Origin: JBBQUN01 sp963717115
Lineage (GTDB): Bacteria; Actinomycetota; Acidimicrobiia; Acidimicrobiales; SZUA-35
DNA length: 64,000 nucleotides
Assembly: GCA_963717115.1 (NCBI GenBank)
Contig: CAVQVO010000017.1
Location: forward strand, 1,116,001 to 1,180,000
Reading direction: 5' to 3'
Shown here: positions 1 through 8,598 of the stretch, in pieces
Numbering within the stretch: position 1 is the first letter of the stretch
How the letters are laid out: each line of letters opens with the position of its first letter
The notes under the pieces: model-generated
Told to the model about the DNA's origin: nothing
Seen by the model: only the letters and a program-made list of their open reading frames with translations
Database searches by the model: none
Made by a program: the position numbers and the translations under genes

Positions 1-1024
1 CCTGCGCCGCCGTGACGGTCTGCGTGGTGATGGCGTTGCCGGCCCGGAACTCGAGGACCACGTCGCCGAACGGGGCGCGAACCCAGATCGTCTGGACGTT
101 GCGCAGGGTCGGGAAGATGAACTCGGTGTCGGCAAAGGACTCCGGCACGATCGAATCGGTGGCGTTGCCGATCCCGCTGCCCGACACCGGAGCCGTTGCC
201 GTGACGACGCTGTTGCGGCCGACGTTGGTGAACGTGAGGACCTGACCGCGGTTGCCGATCTGGGTGATGCCATCGACGGTGATCTCGTTCCCGTCGGCGT
301 AGCTCACGATCGAGAGTTGCCCGCCGACACCACTCCCGGTGTGGCTGTCGGTCAAGGTGTAGTAGCGCAACCGGGGCGACGCGACCGTGAACACCGCGGT
401 CTGGTCCGACACCGTGGGTGCTGGGGCGTTGCCCCAATAGAGGCAGAACTCGTTCGGTCCGGTCGGGGCGTCGGCCAGCTGCACCCACACCGAGGTCGAA
501 CTGCTCGGAATGGCGCCCTCGACCCAGAGCGGCAGTTCGGCCCCGCTCGCCGTCGAAACGGCCCGGAGCCCCGCGCCGTCGGCCGGTAGCTCGCCGGCGG
601 CGAACGGTTCGGTGGAGTCGATCCGCACCCGCACCGGCAACTGGGGGGCCACCGCGCCCGGATTCTCGGCGACGAAACATCGGCGCCACGACCAGTCGGT
701 GTCCCACCAGCTCGGAACCGATCCGGGCGGAGCGTCACCGCGATGGTCGAGGGCGAGTGATCCGCTGCCGGTCACCTCGATGTCGGTCGGCGTCCCGGCA
801 CTCCAGGCCGCCGGACCACCGACGGGCACCGAATTCCCGGAGCCGAAATCGAGCATCTCGATGCCGACGCCGAGCGAGTCGACGTCGGCCAGCATCTTCG
901 ATCCGACCAGGACGTCGGCGATCGCCGGCGCCACCAGGACCGTTGTCGTCAGGTACGCGCCAAGGGCCAAGGCGTTGCGAAACACCCTGGCCCGGCGGGC
1001 CTGCCTTCGGGAACCTGGAATCAC
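1..1024 (-). CDS. Secreted/anchored protein with DUF2341-like domain (C-terminus off the left edge)
   Basis: One open frame reads on the minus strand from GTG at 1024 to the window edge, about 341 residues, so the C-terminus is missing. The N-terminus is Arg-rich, followed by a hydrophobic stretch (about residues 14-35, containing LALGAYLTTTVLVAP) that fits a signal peptide or anchor. Around residue 190 it carries FCLYWGN, with LPLWVEG shortly before, which is the closing pattern of DUF2341 domains found in extracellular repeat proteins. The rest is Gly/Thr/Val-rich beta-type sequence. A purine-rich GGGGAG lies just before the GTG. Role is probably a surface or secreted adhesin-like or polymer-binding protein; the exact function is unknown. 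Confidence 0.7.
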   Translation of the reverse strand, partial: MIPGSRRQARRARVFRNALALGAYLTTTVLVAPAIADVLVGSKMLADVDSLGVGIEMLDFGSGNSVPVGGPAAWSAGTPTDIEVTGSGSLALDHRGDAPPGSVPSWWDTDWSWRRCFVAENPGAVAPQLPVRVRIDSTEPFAAGELPADGAGLRAVSTASGAELPLWVEGAIPSSSTSVWVQLADAPTGPNEFCLYWGNAPAPTVSDQTAVFTVASPRLRYYTLTDSHTGSGVGGQLSIVSYADGNEITVDGITQIGNRGQVLTFTNVGRNSVVTATAPVSGSGIGNATDSIVPESFADTEFIFPTLRNVQTIWVRAPFGDVVLEFRAGNAITTQTVTAAQ

Positions 1025-1157
1025 CCACTCCCCGTCGGCCGATCGGGTGAATTCCTGACCACTTCTCTCATACCACCAGGGGTTGCTCCGACTTGGGTGG
1101 GCGACCGGCGGCGGTGGTTCGTGGGGACCCGAGCACGCACCGTCGGCGACGAACCGT

Positions 1158-1170
1158 TACGGTTGTCGCC
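1158..1170 (+). promoter_or_regulatory. Leaderless-type -10 box for the Sec-peroxiredoxin gene
   Basis: TACGGT (1158-1163) sits seven bases before the ATG at 1171, and there is no Shine-Dalgarno sequence. This matches the TANNNT-N6/7-start layout seen repeatedly in this window, implying that transcription begins at or next to the start codon. Confidence 0.5.
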
Positions 1171-1618
1171 ATGAAGGTTGGAGACCACGTCGAACCGTTC
1201 GAGCTCCTCGACCAGCACGGTGCTGCGGTGACGCTCGCCGACCTGCTCGAGACCGGGCCTGCGGTCCTGTACTTCTACGTCAAGGCGATGACCCCTGGTT
1301 GAACGCTCGAATCGAAGCACTTCCGTGACCTGAGCGCCGAGTTCGCCGAACTCGGGGCAACGATCGTGGGAGTGAGCGCCGATCAGGTCGATCGGCAGAA
1401 GCAATTCGATGCCACCAACGAACTCGGGCTTCCCGCTGCTTTCGGATCCCGACAAGACGGTCGCCAAGATCTTCGGTGTCAAGCGGCCGGGACCGCTGCC
1501 GAGCAAGCGGGCAACGTTCGTCGTCGACACCGACTCCCGGGTCCTCGGCGTGATCACCAGCGAAGTGAACATGAACACCCACGCCGACGAGGCGCTCGAG
1601 ATCCTTCGAAATCGCTGA
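1171..1618 (+). CDS. Selenocysteine-containing peroxiredoxin (BCP/PrxQ type), with one internal frameshift
   Basis: This is a thiol-dependent peroxidase of the AhpC/TSA-BCP family, about 147 residues, cytosolic, reducing H2O2 or organic peroxides. The start reads MKVGDHVEPFELLDQHG. Codon 44 is TGA (1300-1302) and falls exactly at the peroxidatic Cys of the family motif: YVKAMTPG-U-TLESKHFRDL, where BCP proteins have TPGCT. Downstream sequence stays homologous in the same frame (GATIVGVSADQ), so the TGA is read as selenocysteine, not stop. The resolving Cys of BCP is replaced by Lys and I see no Cys anywhere in the protein, so Sec would be the only redox residue. After NELG the frame shifts; removing one G from GGG at 1426-1428 restores FPLLSDPDKT and continues to the stop at 1618. 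That shift looks like a sequencing indel. A thioredoxin gene lies 1.9 kb downstream and could supply electrons. Confidence 0.85.
1304..1336 (+). promoter_or_regulatory. Candidate bacterial SECIS stem-loop of the peroxiredoxin
   Basis: Immediately after the UGA, CGCTC (1304-1308) can pair with GAGCG (1332-1336). Inside, GAA (1314-1316) can pair with TTC (1321-1323), leaving the apical loop GCAC with a G near its 5' side. Position and size fit bacterial SECIS elements in general, but the inner stem is weak and was only judged by eye. Confidence 0.35.
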
Positions 1619-1660
1619 TCGGCCCCCGGTCGCCCGTCTGCGGGAATCCGGCGATGGGCC

Positions 1661-1672
1661 TACCATCGCCGG
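1661..1672 (+). promoter_or_regulatory. Leaderless-type -10 box for the GntR regulator
   Basis: TACCAT (1661-1666) lies six bases before the ATG at 1673, without a ribosome-binding site. This is the same spacing as other leaderless-type starts in the window. Confidence 0.5.
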
Positions 1673-2448
1673 ATGGACGATTTCGCCGCGGACGCCAACC
1701 CCCTCGAGCGCGACCTTCCGCTGCCGCTGTGGGCCCAGCTCGAGGCCGAGCTTCGTCGTCGACTCGAACTCGACCACTTCACCCGACGATTCCCGACCGA
1801 CCGGGAACTGGTCGAGATCTACGGGGTGAGCCGTCACACCGCCCGTCACGCCGTCAACCAGCTCAACCGAGACGGCCTGGTCAAGCGGGCCCGCGGTGTG
1901 GGGACCACCATCGACCGCTCGATCTTCGAGCAGTCCCTCGGTGCGCTCTACAGCCTGTTCCGGTCCGTCGAGGAACAGGGGGTCGATCAGCGAAGCGAGG
2001 TCCTCGAGCTACAGGTCGTGACCGATGCGGTCGCCGCGACCGAACTCGGACTTCCCCGCGACGCCGAGTTGATCCATCTCAGCCGCGTCCGGCTCGCCGA
2101 CGGTGAACCGCTCGCCATCGACCGGGTCTGGTTGCCGCTCGACGTCGGTGCGCCCCTGCTCGACGTGGACTTCTCGCACACGGCGCTCTACGACGAACTC
2201 GATCGGATCGGGACCCTGCGACCGAATCGGGGCTGGGAGCGCATCACGCCCGTGGTTCCCGAACCCGACGAGCGTCGATCGGCTGGGGATGAGCCACGCA
2301 CGACGCGGCCTTCTCGCTCGAACGACGCAGCTGCCACGACGATCGGCCGATCGAGTACCGGATCACCCTGATCCGAGGCGACCGCTTCAGCTTCCTCGCC
2401 GACTGGTCGACGAGCGGTTCGCCGGGCATGCGCCTCAGCGCCCGATGA
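1673..2448 (+). CDS. GntR-family transcriptional regulator with UTRA domain (frameshifted)
   Basis: A HutC/FarR-type regulator. The N-terminal winged helix (about residues 18-80) contains FPTDRELVEIYGVSRHTARH followed by LNRDGLVKRARGVGTTI. A UTRA ligand-binding domain follows (LPRDAELIHLSRVRLADGEP, then the partner strand). The UTRA end is broken by two small frameshifts, near 2275 and 2300. Joined across them it continues LGMSH, DAAFSLERRSCHDDRPIEYR and LIRGDRFSF to the stop at 2446-2448, which is the usual UTRA C-terminus. It lies 31 bases upstream of a PfkB-type sugar kinase and probably controls it in response to a sugar or sugar phosphate. The indels are likely sequence errors but could mean a decaying gene. 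Confidence 0.75.
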
Positions 2449-2479
2449 GCCTGACCGACCGCGTGTCCGGGTGGCGTTG

Positions 2480-3336
2480 ATGCCCCGGCTGGGCGTGGTC
2501 GGCAGCATCAATCTCGACCTGATCGCCGATGCGCCGCGCCTGCCCCGGCCGGGCGAGACCGTCGTCGGTGCGACCCTTCGGCGTTCCCCGGGCGGCAAGG
2601 GCGCGAACCAGGCGCTCGCCGCCCGGCGTCTGGGCGCCGACGTCGTGCTGGTCGGCGCCGTCGGCGACGATGCCATGGCCGACGAGGCGCTGGCGCTTGC
2701 TGGTGGCCGGCGGTGTCGACCTGTCGGCGGTTCGGCGGATCGCCGGTGCGGCGACCGGTGTCGCCTTGATCGTGGTCGACACCGACGGCGAGAACCAGAT
2801 CACCGTGGCGTCGGGGGCCAACCATCGGCTGACGCCCGATGACGTGATCGCCGGCTGTTCGTCGGCGTCGTTCGATGCCGTGCTGTGTCAGTTCGAAGTC
2901 GACGACGACGTCCTCGTCGTCGCTGCCCGGGAGGCCTCCGGGCTCTTCTGCGTGAATGCGGCGCCGGCTCGAATCGATCCCCGACCCCGTGCTCGAGCGG
3001 GCCGATGTCGTCATCGTCAACGAACTCGAGCATCGTGCCCTGTTCGCCCAGCTGGCCGATGCGTCGGCCCTCGTCGTCGTCACCGAAGGATCGCGGGGCG
3101 CCCATCTGCGGCGTCGGGGTCGTCGCCTCGCCGAGGCCCGACCGCCCGCCGTCGACGCCATCGACTCCGTCGGCGCCGGAGACGCGTTCTCGGCGGCGTT
3201 CGTGGTCGGGTTGGCGGCGGGGATGGACGGCCCCCGAGCCCTCGAATGGGGCTGCCTGGCCGGGGCCTTGGCCACGACCCGGCCCGGCGCCCAGCCCGCC
3301 CTTCCCACCCTGGCCGAGCTCGACGCCCGAACGTGA
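2480..3336 (+). CDS. PfkB-family carbohydrate kinase (ribokinase-like), with two frameshifts
   Basis: A ribokinase-type sugar kinase that transfers phosphate from ATP to a sugar or nucleoside. The N-terminus shows LGVVGSINLDLIADAPRLP and the family signature SPGGKGANQALAARRLGADV. The C-terminus shows the ATP/anion-hole motif DSVGAGDAFSAAFVVGLAAG. The frame changes near 2695 (after DEALAL, continuing LLVAGGVDLSAV) and near 2957 (after FCVNAAPA, continuing RLESIPDPVLERADVV). Each shift is one base, and no part of the domain is lost when they are joined. The start is taken at ATG 2480; a GTG at 2471 is an in-frame alternative. It is paired with the GntR/UTRA regulator just upstream, suggesting a small sugar-use operon. 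The substrate is not deducible. Confidence 0.75.
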
Positions 3337-3474
3337 CGCGAGTGCACGACGTCACCCCGGCCCCGGGACTAACGGCCGCCGATGTGGTGTTGGAGCAGGT
3401 ACGACATCAACGCCGGATCGTCGTCGGCCCAACCGGGGTCGGCTGTCCGGCATCGCCAGAGGAGGCGAATCCGT

Positions 3475-3843
3475 ATGAGCGCATCGACCATCGATCTCAC
3501 CATCGACCAGTTCGAAACGACGGTCGGGGGTGACGGCGTCGTCCTCGTCGACTTCTGGGCGAGCTGGTGCGGTCCGTGCCGTACGTTCGCGCCGATCTTC
3601 GAGAACTCGGCGGTCAAGCACCCCGATCACACCTTCGCCAAGGTCGACACCGAGGCCGAACAGCAACTCGCCGGGGCGCTCAACATCCGATCGATCCCGA
3701 CACTGATGATCTTCCGTGACGGCGTGCTGCTGTTCTCGCAGCCCGGGGCGCTTCCCGGCGATGCCCTCGAGGATCTGATCTCGCAGGTCGAGGCCCTCGA
3801 CATGGAGTCCGTGCGGGCCGAGATCGCCGCCGCCGAGGCCTGA
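3475..3843 (+). CDS. trxA: Thioredoxin
   Basis: A 122-residue thioredoxin-fold protein with the classic active site VDFWASWCGPCRTFAPIFE (CGPC) and the conserved cis-Pro region IRSIPTLMIFRDG. It has no signal peptide, so it is a cytosolic disulfide reductase. Start ATG 3475 is fixed by AGAGGAGG ending 9 bases upstream. The C-terminus has a short acidic extension (ESVRAEIAAAEA) beyond the usual 105-110 residues. The TrxR-like/FNR fusion at 4923 and the Sec-peroxiredoxin at 1171 are possible functional partners. The 3337-3474 gap upstream shows no convincing gene. Confidence 0.92.
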   Translation: MSASTIDLTIDQFETTVGGDGVVLVDFWASWCGPCRTFAPIFENSAVKHPDHTFAKVDTEAEQQLAGALNIRSIPTLMIFRDGVLLFSQPGALPGDALEDLISQVEALDMESVRAEIAAAEA

Positions 3844-3901
3844 TCCCGGGTTCGGGTCGGCTGCCCTGGACCCTCGGCTCGACCGTCCGGCCGCTCGTCG
3901 A

Positions 3902-3913
3902 TAGTGTGCGGCC
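3902..3913 (+). promoter_or_regulatory. Leaderless-type -10 box for the hotdog dehydratase pair
   Basis: TAGTGT (3902-3907) is six bases before the ATG at 3914, with no Shine-Dalgarno sequence. Confidence 0.45.
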
Positions 3914-4430
3914 ATGGCAGTCGAACGCTTTCCCATCGAAGCCAGCCACATCCTGATGTTCGCTCGCTCCATCGGTGACCCCAACCCGGTCTACGCCGAT
4001 CCCGAGAGTGACGAAGCAAAGGCTGTCGGCGGCATCATCGCCCCACCCACCTTCGTGCAGGCCAGTGCCCAGTTCGATCCGGATTACTTCCTGCGGCCCA
4101 AGATCGGCCAACCCTGGTTCGGGTCGGGGAAGAATCCAACGGGTGCGGTGCCGAAGGCCGAGCCGGCCGCGAGCCGCCGACGACGGTGCGCCGAAGCGTT
4201 CCGGTGGCGGTCTCCACGCCGAGCAGCACTACGAGTACCACCGGCCGCTGCGAGCGGGCGACGTGCTCACCGCCACCACGAAGCCGGGCAAGACGTGGGA
4301 GAAGGAGAGCAAGCGTGCCGGCAAGCTGCTGTTCTCCGAGTCGGTCACCGAGTACCGCAATCAGGACGGGGAGCTGGTCGTCACCGCCCGCGGTGTCGGC
4401 GTGCAAACCGAGAAGCCCGTCGAGAACTGA
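3914..4430 (+). CDS. MaoC-like / FAS1-type dehydratase subunit (frameshifted)
   Basis: The N-terminal half of a hydratase/dehydratase pair of the HTD2/HadA type, about 170 residues. The start MAVERFPIEASHILMFARSI and the motif GDPNPVYADPE followed by IAPPTFVQASAQFDPDY are typical of the FAS1-like dehydratase N-domain. The second half, LHAEQHYEYHRPLRAGDVLT, also matches. Between them (about 4140-4200) the reading frame changes at least once, so the linker sequence is uncertain. It is followed after 10 bases by the MaoC partner gene; in mycobacteria such pairs form a heterodimer that dehydrates (R)-3-hydroxyacyl thioesters. The frame break is probably an indel error. Confidence 0.75.
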
Positions 4431-4440
4431 GGAGCCAGCC

Positions 4441-4869
4441 GTGCCGTCCAAACTCAATGCCTCGGACCTCGAGGTCGGGCAGACCTTCACCGCTTCCCTG
4501 GTCGAGAACCTCACGCGCACCCAGATCGTGCAGTACGCCGGGTCGTCCGGTGACTACAACCCGCTCCACAGCGACGAGGTCTTCACGACGCAGGTCGCCG
4601 GATACCCGAGCGTGTTCGCCCACGGCATGCTCACGATGGGCATGACCGGGGCGATGATCACCGACCTGGTCGGCGACGGGGTGCTCAAGAATTTCGGCGG
4701 GCGCTTCACGTCGCAGGTGTGGCCCGGCGACGACCTCAGCGCCACCGCCGAGGTCACCGCCGTCGACACCGACGGCGACGAGCCCACCGTCACGTTGTCG
4801 GTGGTGACGACCAACGGAGGCGGTGTGACCGTTTTCTCGGGCGAGGCGAAGGCCCTGGTCAACCCCTGA
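4441..4869 (+). CDS. MaoC-like (R)-specific hydratase subunit
   Basis: A 142-residue hotdog protein. It carries the hydratase-2 motif YAGSSGDYNPLHSDE (Asp and His catalytic pair, about residues 37-48) followed by VFAHGMLTMGMTG, as in MaoC/HadB dehydratases. The GTG start at 4441 has GGAG nearby at the end of the upstream gene, and the two genes form one transcription unit. Together they probably act as a heterodimeric 3-hydroxyacyl-ACP or -CoA dehydratase in fatty-acid synthesis or acyl-CoA metabolism. Confidence 0.87.
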   Translation: MPSKLNASDLEVGQTFTASLVENLTRTQIVQYAGSSGDYNPLHSDEVFTTQVAGYPSVFAHGMLTMGMTGAMITDLVGDGVLKNFGGRFTSQVWPGDDLSATAEVTAVDTDGDEPTVTLSVVTTNGGGVTVFSGEAKALVNP

Positions 4870-4922
4870 CCGAACGACGGGGTCGGCTTGCGCCGGCGCC
4901 GAATCCGCTCCACGCTGGGACG

Positions 4923-6681
4923 ATGTCCGTCGGCTCCATGTCCTACGACCTCGTGATCATCGGCGGAACGGCCAGTGGTCTGTCGGTCGCCATCTCGTCG
5001 CTGCGCTCCGGGACTCGGTCTCGTCCGTGTGGTCGAGTCCCGTTCGGTCGTCGCCTTTCCCGAACTCGTCGGCGACAACCAGCTCGACATCGGGTTCGGT
5101 GAGGACGTCAAGTCGGTCGATGCCGACGAACACGGGCTGATCGTCACCACGAATCGGCTGGCCTATCGGACCCGGGCGGTGCTCGTCGCCAACCGTTCGC
5201 GCGACGATGCCTGGGTCCCGCCGATCGCCATCCCGTCGACCCTGGGTACCCGGGTGCACGTCGACGAATGTGCCGCCGGTGCCGACGAAGACGTGCTGGT
5301 CGTCGGCTACACCGATCATGCCGTCGAACTCACCGCCACGATGGCCGCCGCCGGTGCCCGCGTCGTGCTCGCAGCCGGTGGCATGGACCCGACCCGGCTC
5401 TCACCGGGTGGCGAACACATGCTGCGCCGACTCGAGCGCGAGCGGCGGGCCACGCTGTTGTACCGATCGGTGCCCGAGCAGATCGCCAACGTCGCCGGCT
5501 ACCCGATGGCCTATTTCGCCGATCGCCACACGCCCGACCTGCAGTTCGATCACGTGGTGTTCGCGTCCGGGCGCCGGGTGCTGTCGCCCGTCGAGGCCGG
5601 GGTCACCGAAGCGGCGCTCGCCACCGGTCACGTGTTCTTCGTCGGCGAGCCCGACGAGGAGACCACGGTTCCGACGTCGCCGGGCTGGCGGGTCGGCACC
5701 GACATCGCAACGGCGTGCTTCCCCGAGCTCGATCTGCCCCGTCCGGCGCCCGAACTCGAACGACGTCAGCGTCACACGGCGGTCATCGAGGAACTGCGGA
5801 CCGAGCACTACAACGCGACGATCACCCACTTCGAACCGACCCACTCCGATCTGTGGGTGCTACGGGTCCGCCCTGACCAGGGCGGGACCTCGCACCTGCC
5901 GGGTCAGTACGCCTCTCTCGGTCTCGGGTTCTGGGAGCCCCGCATCGACGACGCCGAGGATCGCAACCTCGACGAACGGTGGGACAAGCTCATCCGCCGG
6001 TCGTACTCGATCTCGAGCCGGATGTTCGACGAGCACGGCTACCTGACCTCCGAGGCCGGGTTGAACGAGCTCGAGTTCTACATCGTGCTCGTTGCCCCGA
6101 CCCCCGAGAACGTCCCGGCCCTCACGCCCCGACTCGCCCTCAAACGACCCGGCGATCGGATCTACCTCGGGCCGAAGGTCGCCGGTCGCTACACGCTCGA
6201 CGCCGTGACCGACCCGAGTGCCACGGTGATCTTCTGTGCCACCGGGACCGGCGAGGCCCCGCACAACGGCATGGTCGTCGAGCTGCTCCGCAAGGGTCAC
6301 ACCGGCCCGATCGTCTCGGCGGTGTCGGTCCGGAAGTGGGCCGACCTGGGCTACATGGACAAGCACCGGGTCCTCGAACAGCGCTATCCCAACTATCACT
6401 ACCTCCCGATGCCGACCCGCGAGGCCGACGTCCCCAAGCGCTACATCCAGAGCCTGATCAGCGACGACGTCTTCCCGACCGAGCTGGGCATCGAACTCGA
6501 TCCCGAGACCACCCACGTGTTCATGTGCGGCAACCCCTCGATGATCGGCCTCCCCGAAGAGGTCGACGGCGAGGAGCACTTCCCCGAGACCGTCGGTGTC
6601 GTCCAGCTGCTCACCGAACGAGGCTTCACCCTCGACCGCCGACGCAGCCCCGGCAACATGCACTACGAGGAATACTGGTGA
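4923..6681 (+). CDS. Fusion of a thioredoxin-reductase-like N-domain and a ferredoxin-NADP reductase C-domain (one frameshift)
   Basis: About 585 residues. The N-terminal third starts MSYDLVIIGGTASGLSVAIS, an FAD-binding GxxxxG Rossmann motif of the thioredoxin-reductase type, and continues with a second nucleotide-binding segment (DEDVLVVGYTDHAVELTATM). I see no CxxC redox pair there. The C-terminal part is a plant-type ferredoxin-NADP reductase: RRSYSISSR for FAD, IFCATGTGEAPHNGM for NADP, FMCGNPSMIGLP, and a terminal aromatic HYEEYW. One frameshift near 5015 separates SLRSG from LGLVRVVESRSVVAF; a single-base change joins them. It may reduce ferredoxin or flavodoxin, or feed electrons to redox partners nearby. 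The start could be ATG 4923 or 4938. Confidence 0.75.
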
Positions 6682-6710
6682 GCCCAGCCCACTGACCCAC
6701 AACCGAGGCG

Positions 6711-6780
6711 CCACCGTTCGCCGTGCCGTACGGAGCCTCCTCGGTCGTCGGGAATCCGACGGTGGCCCCTCGCTTCGGTC
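6711..6780. repeat. Palindromic intergenic repeat, copy A
   Basis: This lies between two convergent genes. CCACCGT (6711-6717) pairs with ACGGTGG (6759-6765), with an inner GTCGG-GAAT-CCGAC (6747-6760). The segment GCCGTACGGAG through GACGGTG-CCCCTCG-TTCGG closely matches copy B at 15381-15437, which also lies between convergent genes. It may act as a two-way terminator or a REP-like element. Confidence 0.55.
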
Positions 6781-6790
6781 CTGGCCGAGC

Positions 6791-6805
6791 GGAGGACGGG
6801 CCTCC
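6791..6805 (-). terminator. Short hairpin downstream of the lipoprotein gene
   Basis: GGAGG (6791-6795) and CCTCC (6801-6805) form a 5-bp stem with loop ACGGG directly beyond the stop codon of the minus-strand gene that ends at 6808. There is no T-tract. Confidence 0.35.
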
Positions 6806-6807
6806 GG

Positions 6808-7185
6808 TCAGCCTTGATCGAGGGCCGCTTCGATCTCGGCACCGAGCGTGTCGAGTTCGGCCAGTTCCTCGGTGATCACCGCGACGTCGTCCGGGCAGTC
6901 GAAGGCCAGGCGTTCGGCCCGATCGACCCATTCGGTGACGGTGTCGTCGAGAACGTCGTCGGGCGTCGGCAACAACTCGGGGAGCGCGGTCCGGAAGTGG
7001 CCTTGCAGCTCGTCGCAACCCTCCGACCCGGCATCGACGAAGTCGAGGGCCGACGGAACTCGGTCTCGTTCGGCCTCCCACTGCTGCCGCCAGGCGTCGG
7101 TCGTCGGCCGTGAGGTGCCACCACAGGCCGACAGGCCGCCGAGCAGGACGGCGGCGGTCAGTGACGCTCGCACCAGCATGGACAT
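6808..7185 (-). CDS. Small lipoprotein of unknown function
   Basis: A 125-residue protein with a lipoprotein signal: MSMLVRASLTAAVLLGGLSAC, with the lipobox LSAC placing the lipidated Cys at about residue 21. The mature part is acidic and helical (VTEWVDRAERLAFDCPDD and a Glu-rich tail) with two further Cys that could form a disulfide. I do not recognise a family. The start at ATG 7185 is supported by a leaderless-type TACGCT box six bases upstream. It is exported and anchored on the outer face of the membrane. Confidence 0.8.
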   Translation of the reverse strand: MSMLVRASLTAAVLLGGLSACGGTSRPTTDAWRQQWEAERDRVPSALDFVDAGSEGCDELQGHFRTALPELLPTPDDVLDDTVTEWVDRAERLAFDCPDDVAVITEELAELDTLGAEIEAALDQG

Positions 7186-7197
7186 GGTCCGAGCGTA
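7186..7197 (-). promoter_or_regulatory. Leaderless-type -10 box for the lipoprotein gene
   Basis: On the minus strand TACGCT (7197-7192) is six bases before the ATG at 7185. Confidence 0.45.
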
Positions 7198-7344
7198 GGT
7201 GACCGGTCGCGGAATCGTCGTCGGGTCGAGCCGCTCGTCGGTGGCCACGGTTCCGTGCGGCGGGCCGGGGATCCGGGCTACGGTCGCGTTCCGGACCCCG
7301 GGACCCGCATCGGGCCGATCCCGGGCGCCGGACGGAGGCCGAGC

Positions 7345-8550
7345 ATGAGGATCCTCTTCGCCGACTCGATCGACGAGTCGCAGCTGTCGCCGCTGCGCGA
7401 CGCCGGGCACGAGGTCGTGATCGATCCCGCCCTCACTGCCGACTCGCTGCCCGCCGCCATCACCGATTCCGAGATCCTGGTCGTTCGCAGCACCCGGGTC
7501 ACCGCCGACGCCATCGCCGCCGGTACCCGACTGGGACTGGTGGTGCGGGCCGGTGCCGGCACCGACAACATCGACCGGACGGCGGCCTCCCAGGCGGGGA
7601 TCTACGTCTGCAACGTTCCCGGGCGCAACGCCGTCGCCGTTGCCGAGCTGACGATGGGTCTGCTGCTCGCCGTCGACCGGCGGATTCCCGACAACACCGT
7701 CGATCTCCGGGCGGGTGTCTGGAACAAGGGGCAGTACAGCCAGGCCGACGGTATCCACGGCAAGCGGCTGTCGATCCTCGGTCTGGGCGAGATCGGTCTC
7801 GCGGTGGCCGAGCGGGCCAAGGCCTTCGGCATGACCGTGAGCGCGCAACGCAAGGACGGCCGTTCGCCGGCCACGCTGGCGCGGATTCGCGCCACCGGCA
7901 TTCGCCTGGTCGACTCGCTCGATGAGCTGCTGGTCGAGGCCGACGTGCTCTCGATCCACGTCCCGAAGGCCCCCGACACCGTGCGCCTGATCGATGCCGA
8001 GGTGCTGTCCCGATTGCCCGAGGGGGCCATTCTGGTGAACACGTCGCGGGGCGAGGTCATCGACGAGCCGGCACTGCTCGAGGCGCTCGACCAGCGGGGC
8101 CTCCGAGCCGGGCTCGACGTCTGGGGCGACGAGCCGAGCGGCTCCGCGGGATCGTTCGACTCGCTGCTGGCCCGCCACCCCCGGGTGGTGGGAACCCATC
8201 ACATCGGGGCTTCCACCGATCAGTCGCAGCGATCGGTGGCCGAGGGGACGGTCGAGGTCATCGAGGCCTACCTGGCCGGGCGCATGGTGAACTGCGTCAA
8301 CCTCCTCGGCGAGATCCTGGGCGATCAGTGCCTCGAGGTCCGCCACCTCGACCGGGTCGGCGTGCTGGCCGAGATCTTCGCCGTGTTGCGCTCCCGGGGC
8401 CTCAACGTCCAGCAGATGCAGAACCAGCCCTTCGAGGGGGCCGTGGCCGCCGTGGCCACGATCCACGTCGATGGCGAAGCCGACCCGTCCGTTCTCGACG
8501 AACTCCGGGCGATCGAGGCCGTCCTGGCGGTGGCGGTCGCCCTCCGATGA
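7345..8550 (+). CDS. serA: D-3-phosphoglycerate dehydrogenase-type 2-hydroxyacid dehydrogenase with ACT domain
   Basis: A 401-residue NAD-dependent D-2-hydroxyacid dehydrogenase. The NAD motif LGLGEIG is at residues 145-151. The catalytic triad is visible: Arg235 in NTSRGE, Glu263 in WGDEP and His286 in THHIGAS. Residues from about 330 form an ACT-type regulatory domain (VRHLDRVGVLAEIFAVLRSR). This length and layout match short-type SerA, which oxidises 3-phosphoglycerate to start serine synthesis. It is not next to serB or serC, so a related hydroxyacid is possible. Start ATG 7345 has GGAGG 6 bases upstream. The region 7198-7344 shows no gene. Confidence 0.85.
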   Translation: MRILFADSIDESQLSPLRDAGHEVVIDPALTADSLPAAITDSEILVVRSTRVTADAIAAGTRLGLVVRAGAGTDNIDRTAASQAGIYVCNVPGRNAVAVAELTMGLLLAVDRRIPDNTVDLRAGVWNKGQYSQADGIHGKRLSILGLGEIGLAVAERAKAFGMTVSAQRKDGRSPATLARIRATGIRLVDSLDELLVEADVLSIHVPKAPDTVRLIDAEVLSRLPEGAILVNTSRGEVIDEPALLEALDQRGLRAGLDVWGDEPSGSAGSFDSLLARHPRVVGTHHIGASTDQSQRSVAEGTVEVIEAYLAGRMVNCVNLLGEILGDQCLEVRHLDRVGVLAEIFAVLRSRGLNVQQMQNQPFEGAVAAVATIHVDGEADPSVLDELRAIEAVLAVAVALR

Positions 8551-8598
8551 GGTCGTTCGCCCGATCGCCGGCCGTTCACATGTGCGTGACCCGAGCCG

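Noticed and set aside
1171..1618. Peroxiredoxin pseudogene
   Set aside because: The TGA falls precisely at the peroxidatic Cys of the family and the remaining break is a single-base homopolymer indel; Sec decoding plus a sequence error is simpler.
3352..3617. Minus-strand ORFs over the thioredoxin start
   Set aside because: The plus-strand thioredoxin is certain and has a strong ribosome-binding site; the opposing frames show no family features.
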